Positions 8,608-17,267 of a stretch of DNA of 27,211 bases are shown piece by piece. Under the pieces are notes generated by a model. The model did not search any database. It was given only the letters and a program-made list of their open reading frames with translations, and was not told where the DNA came from. Both the position numbers and the translations under genes were made by a program. The stretch spans positions 1 to 27,211 of the forward strand of contig JAFGFO010000185.1 in NCBI GenBank assembly GCA_016931085.1, read 5' to 3'. The stretch comes from Thermoflexales bacterium (GTDB taxonomy: Bacteria > Chloroflexota > Anaerolineae > Fen-1058). The first letter of the stretch is position 1. Each line of letters opens with the position of its first letter.

Positions 8608-8646
8608 AGTTTTTTCCTCCCCCGGAGGGGTGCAAGGCAAAAAACT
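8608..8646. repeat. Nested inverted repeat between PP2C and PPC-protein genes
   Basis: AGTTTTTT (8608-8615) and its complement AAAAAACT (8639-8646) enclose a perfect 5-bp stem, CCTCC/GGAGG, with a 3-nt loop. The T-run precedes the GC stem on the minus strand, so it does not fit an intrinsic terminator in the direction of transcription. It may be an RNA-processing or attenuation stem just before the PPC-protein ribosome site. Confidence 0.4.
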
Positions 8647-8663
8647 CAGTTTCTGGTTCACAC

Positions 8664-10010
8664 TCAACGCGGCGGCGACGTCGGCTCTTGCGTCGGGTCC
8701 GACGTTGAATCGCCGCCCCCTCCCTGGCCTTTGGGCCAACAGCGGCCATTGAGCCAATCGGGTTGATCGGGCGGGCAGACACATTCGGCGCCGTCCCAGA
8801 TTTGTCCGCCTGGACAGGCCGTGGGCGCGAGGGTTGCTTCTGTTGTTGGGGTTGCCGCTAGAGTGGGCAGCCCGACATCGACTGGCTTGGGTGTGGGCGT
8901 GGATGCTATGGTGGCCGTCGGCATGGCCACCTGCGTCGCTGTCGCCCCCATCACGCCGGGGGCAGGCGTCATGCTTGTGATGATCTCTCCAGTTGGAATG
9001 GGCGTGGCTGTGGCTATGTATTTGCTCAGGTTGCCGATCACCCATGCCGTGCCGGCCACCCCCCCTATGAGCGCCACAGCGACAAGCAGGCTGATGGCCA
9101 TCCATAGCACCGGCAGTTTAGTCGGCCTGGCGGCTGGCTGGGCCGGGAGAGGGGAGGGCGCCAGCTCGCCGGGCAAGCTCCTTGCCGTGTGAATACCAGA
9201 TTTGTCCGCCGGCGGCATGGCTGCTGCATGGACACCGCTGCTGTCTCGCGCGTCACGAGCGCGCAGCACGATCGTGCTGATGTTGTCTGTGCCTCCACCA
9301 TCCCTGGCCAACTCGATCAAGTGGGGCACGGCTTGCTCTGGGTCGTAGTGAGTCACTGTGCTCAGCAGCACATCCTCGGCCACGTGCTCGGTCAGGCCAT
9401 CTGAGCAAAGCAGGATGACGTCGCCGGCTTGCAGCTCACCCTGGAAAGTATCGACCTGGACTGTGGGGTTAGAGCCTACCGCGCGGGTGATGACATTGCG
9501 TTGAGGGTGAGCTTTGGCCTGTTCCTTGGTCAGAATGCCGGCTTCTACCTGTTCGCCCACGAGTGAGTGATCGACGGTGATCTGCGTGATGGCATTGTCG
9601 CGCGCCAGGTAGGCGCGGCTGTCACCTACGCTGGCGATGTACACCTGGTGGCCGATCACTAAAGCAGCGACAATCGTCGTGCCCATGCCGCTGTGGGCAG
9701 CATTGGCTTGAGCTTTTTGGTAGATATCGACGTTGGCGGCCTGAATGGCGCTTCTCAAGCGTGCGGACACATCGTCAACAGGCGTCGCATAGTATTCAGA
9801 GATGGTCACCTTGGCAGCGCTTTCGCTGGCTACCTCGCCGGCCTGGTATCCGCCCATCCCGTCGGCCACGATGAACAACACACCCTGCTGGCGTTGCTCA
9901 GGCTGGCCGGGGTCTTGGACGGTGACGTAATCTTCGTTGTGGTCGCGTACCTTGCCCGTGTTGCTGCCGAGCGCGTAGATGATCTCTAGCTCGGGTTTAC
10001 CTGCTTCCAT
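8664..10010 (-). CDS. Receptor-like PP2C Ser/Thr phosphatase with Cys-rich external tail
   Basis: A 448-residue PPM/PP2C phosphatase. Motifs: NED (25-27), VADGMGG (48-54), SGMGTT (107-112), GDSRAYL (129-135), DHSLVGEQV (147-155), CSDGLTEHV (202-210) and GGTDN (239-243). All the expected metal-binding aspartates are present, so it should be active. A membrane helix (300-325) leads to a Thr/Pro-rich external stalk and a short four-cysteine region (399-424, CPGGQIWDGAECVC...C) that may be a disulphide knot. It would dephosphorylate Ser/Thr targets of the neighbouring kinases (inference). The ATG has AAGGAG seven bases upstream and follows the second PP2C gene by 21 bp. Confidence 0.94.
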   Translation of the reverse strand: MEAGKPELEIIYALGSNTGKVRDHNEDYVTVQDPGQPEQRQQGVLFIVADGMGGYQAGEVASESAAKVTISEYYATPVDDVSARLRSAIQAANVDIYQKAQANAAHSGMGTTIVAALVIGHQVYIASVGDSRAYLARDNAITQITVDHSLVGEQVEAGILTKEQAKAHPQRNVITRAVGSNPTVQVDTFQGELQAGDVILLCSDGLTEHVAEDVLLSTVTHYDPEQAVPHLIELARDGGGTDNISTIVLRARDARDSSGVHAAAMPPADKSGIHTARSLPGELAPSPLPAQPAARPTKLPVLWMAISLLVAVALIGGVAGTAWVIGNLSKYIATATPIPTGEIITSMTPAPGVMGATATQVAMPTATIASTPTPKPVDVGLPTLAATPTTEATLAPTACPGGQIWDGAECVCPPDQPDWLNGRCWPKGQGGGGDSTSDPTQEPTSPPR

Positions 10011-10031
10011 GATGTCTCCTTATCACTCGGT

Positions 10032-11585
10032 TCATTGACCATCACCTGGCGCGACAGATGTATAAACCTGCTCGTCTAAGCGGAAGACGGCTTCAAACGA
10101 AAGCGGGGCGACGTATTGATCTGTTTCAACCTGGACGATTTCCCAGCCGCTGTAGATGGCCACGGCATCACCCACATCGAACCCATAATCGCTGGTCAAG
10201 CTGCGCCCGCCAGCTTCGCGCACGGTATATGAGCTAACTGTGGTGTACACCAATATGCGCTGGCCAGGCTCGATGGCGATATACCAGTTTGTCCATTCCG
10301 AGTCCAGTCCCAAGTACTTGACTCGGTTGATGTCTATCGTCAAGGGTCTGATGTGGTCTGCAGATTCGAGAACGCCTAGCAGGCTGACTTGATCGCCTTT
10401 GGCTAATTCAACCTTGTGTGTCGGCTGGCCGTATGGCTCACACTCAATGTGATAGCTAGCTTGCTCGCTCACGCCGAGCGTGAACTTGCAGGGGTAGACT
10501 GACTTCAACTGCATGACCCGGCCGGTCAGCAATACGTGGACAGTGGTGGGGCTTTGCGGTGGCCATGGTTGATCTGGAGGTAGCCCAGCTTTGATCAATA
10601 AATCTGCCTCGTCGCTGTAACCCAGCATGCGAGCGAAGGTGTCCCGCTCGGCGACGTTTTGCCCGCCAGTATACTTGATGGGTGCCGCGATGGGCGTGGA
10701 GCTTGGCAAGTCCTTGCTTCTTCCCAGGGTGAGGGGGATGAGCGCCAACAAGAGACCCAGGAGCAAGGCCAGCCCGAGCGCTGCACCGCCCAGCGCCCAC
10801 AAGCATCCGTGGCTTTTGGTTTTCTGGCTCTCTTCCTCGTGAACCTGGATCACCATCGTCGTGATATTATCGCGCCCGCCGCGCGCGTTGGCCAGCCCGA
10901 CCAGTGAACTGGCAGCCTGGCTTGGCGGCTGGCTGCTCACCACTTGTGCGATCTCCTCGTCTGCTACCAATCCGCTCAGCCCATCGGTGCACAAGACGAT
11001 TCTATCGCCGGCTTGCAAAGTGCGGCTGAAGGTGTCCACTTCGACTTCTGGCCTGCTTCCCAGTGCTCGTGTTATGGTGCTCTGGTGTTCCATTTCCTTG
11101 GCCCGCTCCGCCTCTACCAGCCCCAGGCGTACCTGCTCGGCGATCAGCGAATGATCTTGCGAGATTTGCTCTGCAAGCCCGTCGCGCACCAGGTAAGCGC
11201 GGCTGTCGCCGACGTTGACGATTTGCAATTGGCGCTCGCGCACCAAGGCGCCAACCAACGTCGTCCCCATTCGCCAGCGCTGTTCCTGGTCTCCTCCCAT
11301 AGCGTAAATGCTCGTGTTGGCAGATGTGACGGCGTTGACCAGCTCGGCCAGGGAGTCGCGGCCGGGGCTGCACTGCGGGTCAGTGTAGGCTTGAATGATC
11401 TGTTCCACCGCCGTGCGGCTGGCGATCTCGCCGGATGCGTGCCCGCCCATCCCGTCGGCAACCAGGAACAAATCACCCCTGACGCGGCGTTGTTCCGCTT
11501 CTGTGGGGCGGTACAGACCCAGGAAGTCTTCGTTTTGTGGCCGTTTCTGGCCGGTGTCGCTGAGAAAGCCTACGTCTAATTTCAT
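10032..11585 (-). CDS. Receptor-like PP2C Ser/Thr phosphatase with OB-like ectodomain
   Basis: A 517-residue PPM/PP2C phosphatase. Motifs: QNED (17-20), VADGMGGHASGE (42-53), RMGTTL (105-110), GDSRAYL (126-132), DHSLIAEQV (144-152), CTDGLSGLV (199-207) and GGRDN (236-240). A membrane helix (262-288) is followed by an external domain of about 225 residues containing a likely OB-type beta barrel (about 348-425: VHVLLTGRVMQL, then LAKGDQVSLLGVLES) and a further beta-rich part. The start is the ATG that overlaps the stop of the upstream kinase as ATGA; longer in-frame starts run into the kinase gene. Two phosphatases in one cluster with different ectodomains suggests separately gated dephosphorylation. 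Confidence 0.94.
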   Translation of the reverse strand: MKLDVGFLSDTGQKRPQNEDFLGLYRPTEAEQRRVRGDLFLVADGMGGHASGEIASRTAVEQIIQAYTDPQCSPGRDSLAELVNAVTSANTSIYAMGGDQEQRWRMGTTLVGALVRERQLQIVNVGDSRAYLVRDGLAEQISQDHSLIAEQVRLGLVEAERAKEMEHQSTITRALGSRPEVEVDTFSRTLQAGDRIVLCTDGLSGLVADEEIAQVVSSQPPSQAASSLVGLANARGGRDNITTMVIQVHEEESQKTKSHGCLWALGGAALGLALLLGLLLALIPLTLGRSKDLPSSTPIAAPIKYTGGQNVAERDTFARMLGYSDEADLLIKAGLPPDQPWPPQSPTTVHVLLTGRVMQLKSVYPCKFTLGVSEQASYHIECEPYGQPTHKVELAKGDQVSLLGVLESADHIRPLTIDINRVKYLGLDSEWTNWYIAIEPGQRILVYTTVSSYTVREAGGRSLTSDYGFDVGDAVAIYSGWEIVQVETDQYVAPLSFEAVFRLDEQVYTSVAPGDGQ

Positions 11586-13039
11586 TGCCATATGACCTGT
11601 CGCCGGCTGCCCTCCTGGCTCAGGACCTGGATGGGCTGGTCGTTTTGATCCACGCGCACAATGTCGACACTCCATTCGTACGTCCCCACTCCGGCCGGGG
11701 CTGTTGTGTGCCGCCACGTATCTTGAGTGAGGTAGGCCTGGCCCACGGTTTGCTTCTCTTGCCAAAATTGGAATCGAAAGCGCTCATCATTTTTCAGTGC
11801 CTGGTTGAATGTCCAGTTGAAATCGACCAGGTTGCCCCCCGGAAAGTGGGCGCCGCCGGCCGGTTCGACCAGGATCGGGGCTGGGTAGACGATATTGCGC
11901 CCTGGTGTTGGGGATTGGCCTGGTGGGTGTGTGGCAGTGCGTGTTGGCGAGGCTGCGGCCGTGGCTATGGTGGTGGCAGTTGGCCTGGTCGTGGGCGAGG
12001 CGGTCGCGGTAGCTGCCGCCACTGCCACAAAAGGCGTTTCCATCGGCCCGGAGGTCGGTGCGATCGGCGTGGCTGATGGAAACGCCTGGCGTGGCCATTT
12101 GGTGGCCAGCACCAGTACGACGATGATGGCGATAGGAATTGCCCCCAGCCATAGTTTGCGCCCGAGGGTGGTCAAGCCGCTGTTGTGTGCCGGGCCTCGG
12201 GGGGGTAAAGGCTGGTGCTGGCGCAGTGGGCGCTGGCGCAGTGACGGCTGCTCCAGCGCCTGCGCGAATGCCCCGGCCGAAGCGAAACGCTGCTGGGGGT
12301 CTTTCGACAAGGCTTTGGCGACGGCCTCGTCCAGATCGGCTGCTATCCCCTGGCGCAACTGGCGCAGCCGGGTGGGAGTGTCTTCCATGTGCTGGCGCAA
12401 AATCGCCACGTCCATACTGGCTACGAAAGGCGGCCGCCCAGCGACCATCTCGTAAGCGACGACGGCCAGCGAATACACGTCGCTCCACGGCCCAACCGGC
12501 CGGTTGCCGGCCGCCTGCTCCGGTGAGGCGTACATGGGAGTGCCACTGCGGGTGGCGCTGCCTATCTGTTGCACAATGCCGAAATCGGCCAGGACAACCT
12601 GGCGCGTGTCTTTAAAGATCAAGATGTTTTCCGGCTTGATGTCCAGGTGAACCAGGCTGCGCCGGTGCAGCTCATCGAGCACGCCGGCAACCGGCTCGAG
12701 CAGAGTGACCACTTCCTCCCGGCTGAATGGCTCGCCTTGTGCGGCGTGCTGGTTCAATAGATCTCGAAGCGAGTGGTCCACGTATTGCAACGCGACATAG
12801 AGCTGGGCATCGGGCGTTTGACCCACTTCGTAAACCTGGCGGACGCGTGGATCAGACAAATTAGCCGTCAGATGGGCCTCGGCCTGCAGCCGGCGCAGCC
12901 CGTCGGCGTCCGGCTTGCGCAGTACTTTTAGAGTGACTGGCCGGCCGACAGTTGGCTGCCAGGCCTTGTAAACTATCGAGTTAGGACCGTGGCCCAACAC
13001 CGACATCAAGCGGTAAGGGCCGATAAACTGTTCGGACAT
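11582..13039 (-). CDS. Receptor-type Ser/Thr kinase, non-RD with degenerate Gly loop
   Basis: A 485-residue kinase with an N-terminal catalytic domain, a membrane helix (about 297-314), a Thr/Ala/Pro-rich stalk and a beta-sandwich ectodomain (about 385-485; FNWTFN, then GTYEWSVDIVR). Lys38, DIKPEN (133-138), ADFG (151-154) and ASPE (171-174) are conserved. Two key positions differ: the Gly-rich loop reads GHGPNS, lacking the third glycine, and the catalytic loop reads HLD (131-133) instead of HRD, making it a non-RD kinase. It probably has catalytic activity without the usual activation-loop control, or weak activity. It ends in an ATGA overlap with a PP2C and starts 3 bp after the kinase-FHA gene, so the three are likely co-translated. 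Confidence 0.94.
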   Translation of the reverse strand: MSEQFIGPYRLMSVLGHGPNSIVYKAWQPTVGRPVTLKVLRKPDADGLRRLQAEAHLTANLSDPRVRQVYEVGQTPDAQLYVALQYVDHSLRDLLNQHAAQGEPFSREEVVTLLEPVAGVLDELHRRSLVHLDIKPENILIFKDTRQVVLADFGIVQQIGSATRSGTPMYASPEQAAGNRPVGPWSDVYSLAVVAYEMVAGRPPFVASMDVAILRQHMEDTPTRLRQLRQGIAADLDEAVAKALSKDPQQRFASAGAFAQALEQPSLRQRPLRQHQPLPPRGPAHNSGLTTLGRKLWLGAIPIAIIVVLVLATKWPRQAFPSATPIAPTSGPMETPFVAVAAATATASPTTRPTATTIATAAASPTRTATHPPGQSPTPGRNIVYPAPILVEPAGGAHFPGGNLVDFNWTFNQALKNDERFRFQFWQEKQTVGQAYLTQDTWRHTTAPAGVGTYEWSVDIVRVDQNDQPIQVLSQEGSRRQVIWQ

Positions 13040-13042
13040 AGA

Positions 13043-14224
13043 CTAAAGTCCTGGGATCGTCGTCGGGCGTGTGACATTCATAGTTCTGTCTGACGGGAGC
13101 GCGGCTGAACGGCTGCTGCTCACCGTCAGGTGCGTCGTCGGCCCCAGGCGAATCACATCGCCCACGTTCAAGCGTACCGCCTGGTTGGCCACCAGGCGAT
13201 TTTCATTGACAAAGGTGCCGTTGGTGCTATTCAGGTCCGTCAAAATCCAGACCAAGTTTTGAAAACTGATCTCGGCGTGAGTGCGTGACACCTGGTTGTC
13301 GTCGAGAACGACCGTATTATCTGGGCCACGGCCGATGGTCGTGCGGCCTTTGTGCAGCCAGTGTTCGCGTCCTTGGGCGTCGACCAGGCTGATGTCTTCG
13401 CCCAGGCTGGCGCCGTACAGCGCCTGTGCGAATTGGCCGGCTGAAGCGTAGCGTTCGGCCGGATTCTTGGCCAACGCGCGCTCGATGGCATGCTGCACGG
13501 AGCCTGGCGCGCTCGTATTGAGTTGGGCCAGGGGGGGAGGGGGCGAGTACATCACGTGCTGGATGACGCTGAAAGGTGTGTCTCCCCGAAACGGTGTGTG
13601 CCCGGCCAACATTTCGTAGGCGACGATCCCCAGGCTGTACACGTCTGAACGGGCGTCCACTTCCTCGCCGCCCAGTTGCTCGGGCGCCATGTATTCCAGG
13701 GTGCCCACGCCTGTGCCGACTTCGGTCAGGCGCGCCGCGCGCAGTGCTTTGACTAGGCCAAAGTCCATCAACGTGACGTGATCGCCGGCGCCGATCATGA
13801 TATTGCCGGGCTTGAGATCGCGGTGCACCAGGTCGTTCTGATGAGCATAGTCCAGCGCGCTGCTCAACTGGTAAATGATCTGCAGCGTGCGCGCTACGGG
13901 CAGCGCGCCAACGGTTCGAATCTCCTCGCGCAGCGTGCTGCCCTCCAGCATCTCCATGACGATGTAGTGAATGCTGCCGGCGCTGCCCACGTCGTGGATC
14001 ACGACGATGTTGGGGTGCTTGAGATTGGCGGACGTGATGGCCTCGCGCTCGAAGCGCTGCAGGATTTGTGGCTCGGCTGCCAGGTGCGCAGACAGCACCT
14101 TGACGGCCACGTGGCGCTTGAGACCGGGGTCGAAGGCTTTGTACACTGCGGCCATGCCGCCCCGTCCGATCATGCTGACGATTTGGTATTTACCCAGGTT
14201 CTGACCTGCAACCAGCTCGGTCAT
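13043..14224 (-). CDS. Soluble Ser/Thr kinase with C-terminal FHA domain
   Basis: A 393-residue protein without membrane segments. Complete Hanks kinase: GRGGMAAVY (20-28), Lys42, HRDLKPGN (134-141), DFG (154-156), MAPE (179-182). The FHA domain (about 276-370) has TIGRG (296-300), SRTHA (313-317) and STNGTFVN (333-340). The C-terminal tail contains SDRTMNVTRPTT, rich in possible phospho-acceptor threonines. A kinase that also reads phosphothreonine can dock on partners already phosphorylated by receptor kinases, amplifying the signal; that role is inferred. Strong ribosome site GGAGG five bases before the ATG. It lies 15 bp after the large receptor kinase and 3 bp before the non-RD kinase. 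Confidence 0.95.
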   Translation of the reverse strand: MTELVAGQNLGKYQIVSMIGRGGMAAVYKAFDPGLKRHVAVKVLSAHLAAEPQILQRFEREAITSANLKHPNIVVIHDVGSAGSIHYIVMEMLEGSTLREEIRTVGALPVARTLQIIYQLSSALDYAHQNDLVHRDLKPGNIMIGAGDHVTLMDFGLVKALRAARLTEVGTGVGTLEYMAPEQLGGEEVDARSDVYSLGIVAYEMLAGHTPFRGDTPFSVIQHVMYSPPPPLAQLNTSAPGSVQHAIERALAKNPAERYASAGQFAQALYGASLGEDISLVDAQGREHWLHKGRTTIGRGPDNTVVLDDNQVSRTHAEISFQNLVWILTDLNSTNGTFVNENRLVANQAVRLNVGDVIRLGPTTHLTVSSSRSAALPSDRTMNVTRPTTIPGL

Positions 14225-14239
14225 AGAGGCCTCCTTGTG

Positions 14240-16531
14240 TCATTTAGCGATAGGGTTCCATTCAAAGTAACCCCTCGGCGTGGATTGAACGACGGCCCCT
14301 GCCGCGTCCTTGATGTGAACGATCCACTCGAGCCGCCCGGCGCAGGGCAAATACGTGCCCGGCCCACGGTTGGCGTTGATGTCTGTCGTCCATTGGTGAT
14401 CTGTCAAGGCTGGGCTGTATTGTCGCCCACCCGTACCCAGCACGTCTGTGCAGCCGCCTTTGTTGACGGCGGCCGGGATGATCTCGACCAGGAAGGCCTC
14501 GCCCGGCTGCAGGGCGCCACCCACCCATTCGAATGCGATCGTCGACTGTCTGAACAATGTGCCATTCGATGGCTTGATCAGTGTCACCGCGCGGGCTTCG
14601 TTGGCCACGGTCGGGAGGGGTGCTTGGGGTGTGACAGCCGCGGAAGCGGATTCGGTCGCCGCTGGCGTCGGCAGTTTATCGGTGCGCCAGATCGTGATGT
14701 CGTCAATGTAAATCGTCCCACTGCCGGAATAGCTGTCGGGATTGTCGTCCAAGACTAGAGCGTAGAACTGGATGGGATAATCGACCTGGCCGTTGTCTGG
14801 GCCGCTGATGTGAGACCAGGGCCATTTTTGGCCGGTGACGATCGTGCCGGCCATCTGCCGCCAAGCGCTGCCCCCCACGCGGCCGAGTGGCACTTGCCAT
14901 ACCTGCTCACCGTTGTCCTTGATCCATGCGTTCAAAAAGTGTCCCACCCCATCGCCATAGACCCACGCGCTGATGGCGTTCGGTTGGCCGCCCAATGTCG
15001 CGCTTTTGAGAAAGACGACGTAATCGTTCCCACCAGAAGGAAAGGTGTAATCCAGCCTGGCTGAACTCGCGCCCGAGTGAGCCTGCTGCTTAGATTGGAC
15101 CAGGCTGCCGTTGGGCTGGTCTCCTCGCCTCCAGTCGACCCCGGCCTCAAAATCGAACAGGACGCCGGGCTGGGTCGTCGGCATAGGGCGGGTCGGCCCG
15201 CTTGTCACGCTGGGGCGCGGACTTGGTGTGGCGGCCGGCGTGTGGCTGGGCATCGGCGACGGCGTGCCGCTTGGCGTTGCTGTCCGTGACAGGGGTGACG
15301 GTGTGTCCGACGGGCGAGCTGTGGCCGGTGGCGTGGCGGAAGGCGAAGGGGCGGGCGTGTCTGAAGCGCCCGCGGGCGAGATGGCCAACGCGGGCGAATC
15401 CGTCAAGGTAGGCGCCGCGGTCGAGGTGGCTGAGGTGGAGGTCGGCGTGTCAGAAGAGCGCCTGGCTGCCGCTGGGAAGGGCACTCGGAATCCCTGGCTG
15501 CTGGCAATCGCCAGTCCAAGCAGGGCGATGAGCAGTAAGCCGAAAAGAGCGGCCAATCCCAGCACGAGCCGGAGACTCGTGTCCGAGTGCCGCCGGCTGG
15601 CCGGGCGGGCAGTCGGGGCTGGGGTGCGGGTTGGCGGCGTGACGTAGGTTGGTGTTTGGCCTCTCAAAGGGGACGCTTTGCCGCCTACCAGGGTGTCTAC
15701 GTCTACTAACGATTGTCCCTGGCCGTGCGTACGGAAGGCGGCCAACATCTGACCCGCGTCATGATAGCGCTGGGCCGGCTCCTTGGCTAGCGCTTTCCTG
15801 CCCACTTCAACCAGCCAGCCGGGCACATCGGGGCGTGTCGTGGTCAACGGTGGTGGCGGCTCTAGCAGGTGCCGGCGCATCGTGGCCGCCGGCGTGGTCG
15901 CTTGGAAGGGCGCTTTGCCCAGCAGCATTTCGTATAGCATCACCCCCAGCGCGTACACGTCCGACTGTGGGCTGGCCGGCTGCCCTTCCCAAATCTCGGG
16001 GGCGACGTAAGCCGGCGTGCCCACAAACGCGCCGGTGCGTGTCAAGCGGGCGCTTTCTGCCGCGCGCGCGATGCCAAAGTCCATGATTTTAACTACGCCC
16101 TGCGGATTGATCTTGACGTTGGCCGGTTTCACGTCGCGGTGAATCACGCCGCCTTGCAGGGCTGCTTGCAGCGCTTCGGCCACCTGGGCGGTGATGCTGA
16201 GGGCCGTCTCAACCGCTAATGCGCCACGGTGATTGATGACTTCTTGCAAGTCGTGCCCTTCCAGGTATTCCATGGCGATGTAATAGACGCCGTTGTGCTG
16301 GCCGAATTCGTGCAAGGTCACGATGTGCGGATTGCTCGGCAGCTTTTGCAGCGCTTCCGCCTCGCGCTGGAAGCGGGAGATAAAATCAGCATCGTCTGTA
16401 TACTCGGTACGCAAGATCTTGAGCGCGACGACCTGGTTGGTGCGCGTGTCACGCGCCAGGTAGACCTGCGCAAAACCGCCGCTGCCTATTTTGTCCAGAA
16501 TTTTGTAAGCGCCGACTGTCGTGCCAATCAT
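14240..16531 (-). CDS. Receptor-type Ser/Thr kinase with two extracytoplasmic beta-sandwich domains
   Basis: A 763-residue kinase. Catalytic domain: GSGGFAQVY (16-24), Lys38, HRDVKPAN (131-138), DFG (151-153), VAPE (176-179). Membrane helix at about 321-343, then about 105 residues of Ser/Thr/Pro-rich, mucin-like stalk (350-455). The external part has a jelly-roll domain (456-618: DFEAGVDWRRG, then GTIYIDDITIW at the end, as in carbohydrate-binding modules) and an Ig-like domain (about 648-763) resembling that of the non-RD kinase downstream. Likely a sensor of glycans or envelope state (inference). No good ribosome site is seen before the ATG; the 47-bp spacer upstream is AT-rich. It heads the tight block kinase / kinase-FHA / kinase / PP2C / PP2C. 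Confidence 0.95.
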   Translation of the reverse strand: MIGTTVGAYKILDKIGSGGFAQVYLARDTRTNQVVALKILRTEYTDDADFISRFQREAEALQKLPSNPHIVTLHEFGQHNGVYYIAMEYLEGHDLQEVINHRGALAVETALSITAQVAEALQAALQGGVIHRDVKPANVKINPQGVVKIMDFGIARAAESARLTRTGAFVGTPAYVAPEIWEGQPASPQSDVYALGVMLYEMLLGKAPFQATTPAATMRRHLLEPPPPLTTTRPDVPGWLVEVGRKALAKEPAQRYHDAGQMLAAFRTHGQGQSLVDVDTLVGGKASPLRGQTPTYVTPPTRTPAPTARPASRRHSDTSLRLVLGLAALFGLLLIALLGLAIASSQGFRVPFPAAARRSSDTPTSTSATSTAAPTLTDSPALAISPAGASDTPAPSPSATPPATARPSDTPSPLSRTATPSGTPSPMPSHTPAATPSPRPSVTSGPTRPMPTTQPGVLFDFEAGVDWRRGDQPNGSLVQSKQQAHSGASSARLDYTFPSGGNDYVVFLKSATLGGQPNAISAWVYGDGVGHFLNAWIKDNGEQVWQVPLGRVGGSAWRQMAGTIVTGQKWPWSHISGPDNGQVDYPIQFYALVLDDNPDSYSGSGTIYIDDITIWRTDKLPTPAATESASAAVTPQAPLPTVANEARAVTLIKPSNGTLFRQSTIAFEWVGGALQPGEAFLVEIIPAAVNKGGCTDVLGTGGRQYSPALTDHQWTTDINANRGPGTYLPCAGRLEWIVHIKDAAGAVVQSTPRGYFEWNPIAK

Positions 16532-16578
16532 GAGTGTTGCAGATTTCGGGTTTTACTTGTTACGTTTCACGCTTTACG

Positions 16579-17142
16579 TTATATTTGCTGCCGCAGCAAG
16601 ATCAAGAACTCGCGCACTGCTTGGAGCCAGTCGCGAAGCGGCGGCTCGGCAGGCGATAATCGGATAGGAACCGTCATCCGCAGCGGCACGCTGGTCTTGA
16701 TCGGAAAGCTCTGGTCGATGTGTACTGGCACCTGGAGATTCACAGGCAGGCTGGTGTTCACCGGGATGTCGATAGTGCTTGTGCCCAACGGCCCCAGGTC
16801 TATCGGCACGCTGACGATGGTGTTGATAGGGATGGTGCTCTCGAAAGGGACGATGAAATCCTGCTGGATGGGAATGCTGCCTTCGAAGTCGATCGTTTGC
16901 GAGACAGGGAAATTGAGCGTCACGCTGCTTGTAGCCGCTTCGTCGAGCGCGGCCAAAGCCTGGTCGATCGCCGCGCGCGCAAACGCCTGGCGTTGGAGCA
17001 GCGCCGCCAGCAGCACGCCGTTGAGGGCCAGCGAGATGAGCGCGATCACCAATGCCCCGGCTGCCAGCATCCACAGGCAACCGGAGCGGCAGCCCGCGCC
17101 GGCTGGGTTGATGTCTTGATTTGAATGTGCAACTTTATCCAT
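16579..17142 (-). CDS. Small membrane protein with periodic Pro-Ile/Val beta ectodomain (unknown function)
   Basis: A 187-residue protein not assigned to a known family. A short Cys-containing cytoplasmic N-terminus is followed by one membrane helix (about 24-48), a helical neck (52-70) and a beta-rich stretch (73-162). There, short units with VP, IP or FP about every 8-12 residues alternate: SIPI, FIVPF, STIPI, VSVPI, DIPV, SLPV, QVPV, SFPI, SVPL, TVPI. The C-terminal helix (168-187) is amphipathic. The pattern suggests a repetitive beta solenoid or layered strands. The ATG at 17142 was chosen because it follows a spacer and leaves a compact N-terminus; a TTG 66 bases upstream is possible. 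It lies between the tri-FHA transporter and a receptor kinase, so it may be an accessory of either (inference). Confidence 0.75.
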   Translation of the reverse strand: MDKVAHSNQDINPAGAGCRSGCLWMLAAGALVIALISLALNGVLLAALLQRQAFARAAIDQALAALDEAATSSVTLNFPVSQTIDFEGSIPIQQDFIVPFESTIPINTIVSVPIDLGPLGTSTIDIPVNTSLPVNLQVPVHIDQSFPIKTSVPLRMTVPIRLSPAEPPLRDWLQAVREFLILLRQQI

Positions 17143-17214
17143 GCTGTCTACCAATCTGAAACATGAAACTCGATACCTGCAAGCTGATTTCTCTCTATTA
17201 TCCCCCAAAATCGC

Positions 17215-17267
17215 CAGGGGTCAAATCTATCTCGTCCCCTGTATCCTCAGGCCCCTGTATCCCTCAG
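17215..17267. repeat. Short tandem repeat and stem after the ABC transporter gene
   Basis: Two near-identical copies of CCCCTGTATCC(C)TCAG (17236-17250 and 17252-17267) abut, the second running over the transporter stop codon. CAGGGG at 17215-17220 can pair with CCCCTG at 17236-17241. On the minus strand the stem is followed within three bases by TTTT, so it could be a weak terminator or attenuator between the transporter and the small membrane protein. Confidence 0.4.

Noticed and set aside
8608..8646. Intrinsic terminator before the PPC-protein gene
   Set aside because: On the transcribed strand the T-run precedes the GC stem, and after it comes an A-run, so termination is not expected.
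8587..9105. In-frame N-terminal extension of the PPC-domain protein (up to 926 residues)
   Set aside because: It runs over the PP2C gene with low-complexity His/Gly-rich translation; the ATG at 8586 has a strong ribosome site and starts a signal peptide.
11586..11765. 60-residue N-terminal extension of the second PP2C
   Set aside because: It overlaps the kinase coding end; the ATG at 11585 forms an ATGA overlap and begins exactly at the PP2C domain.
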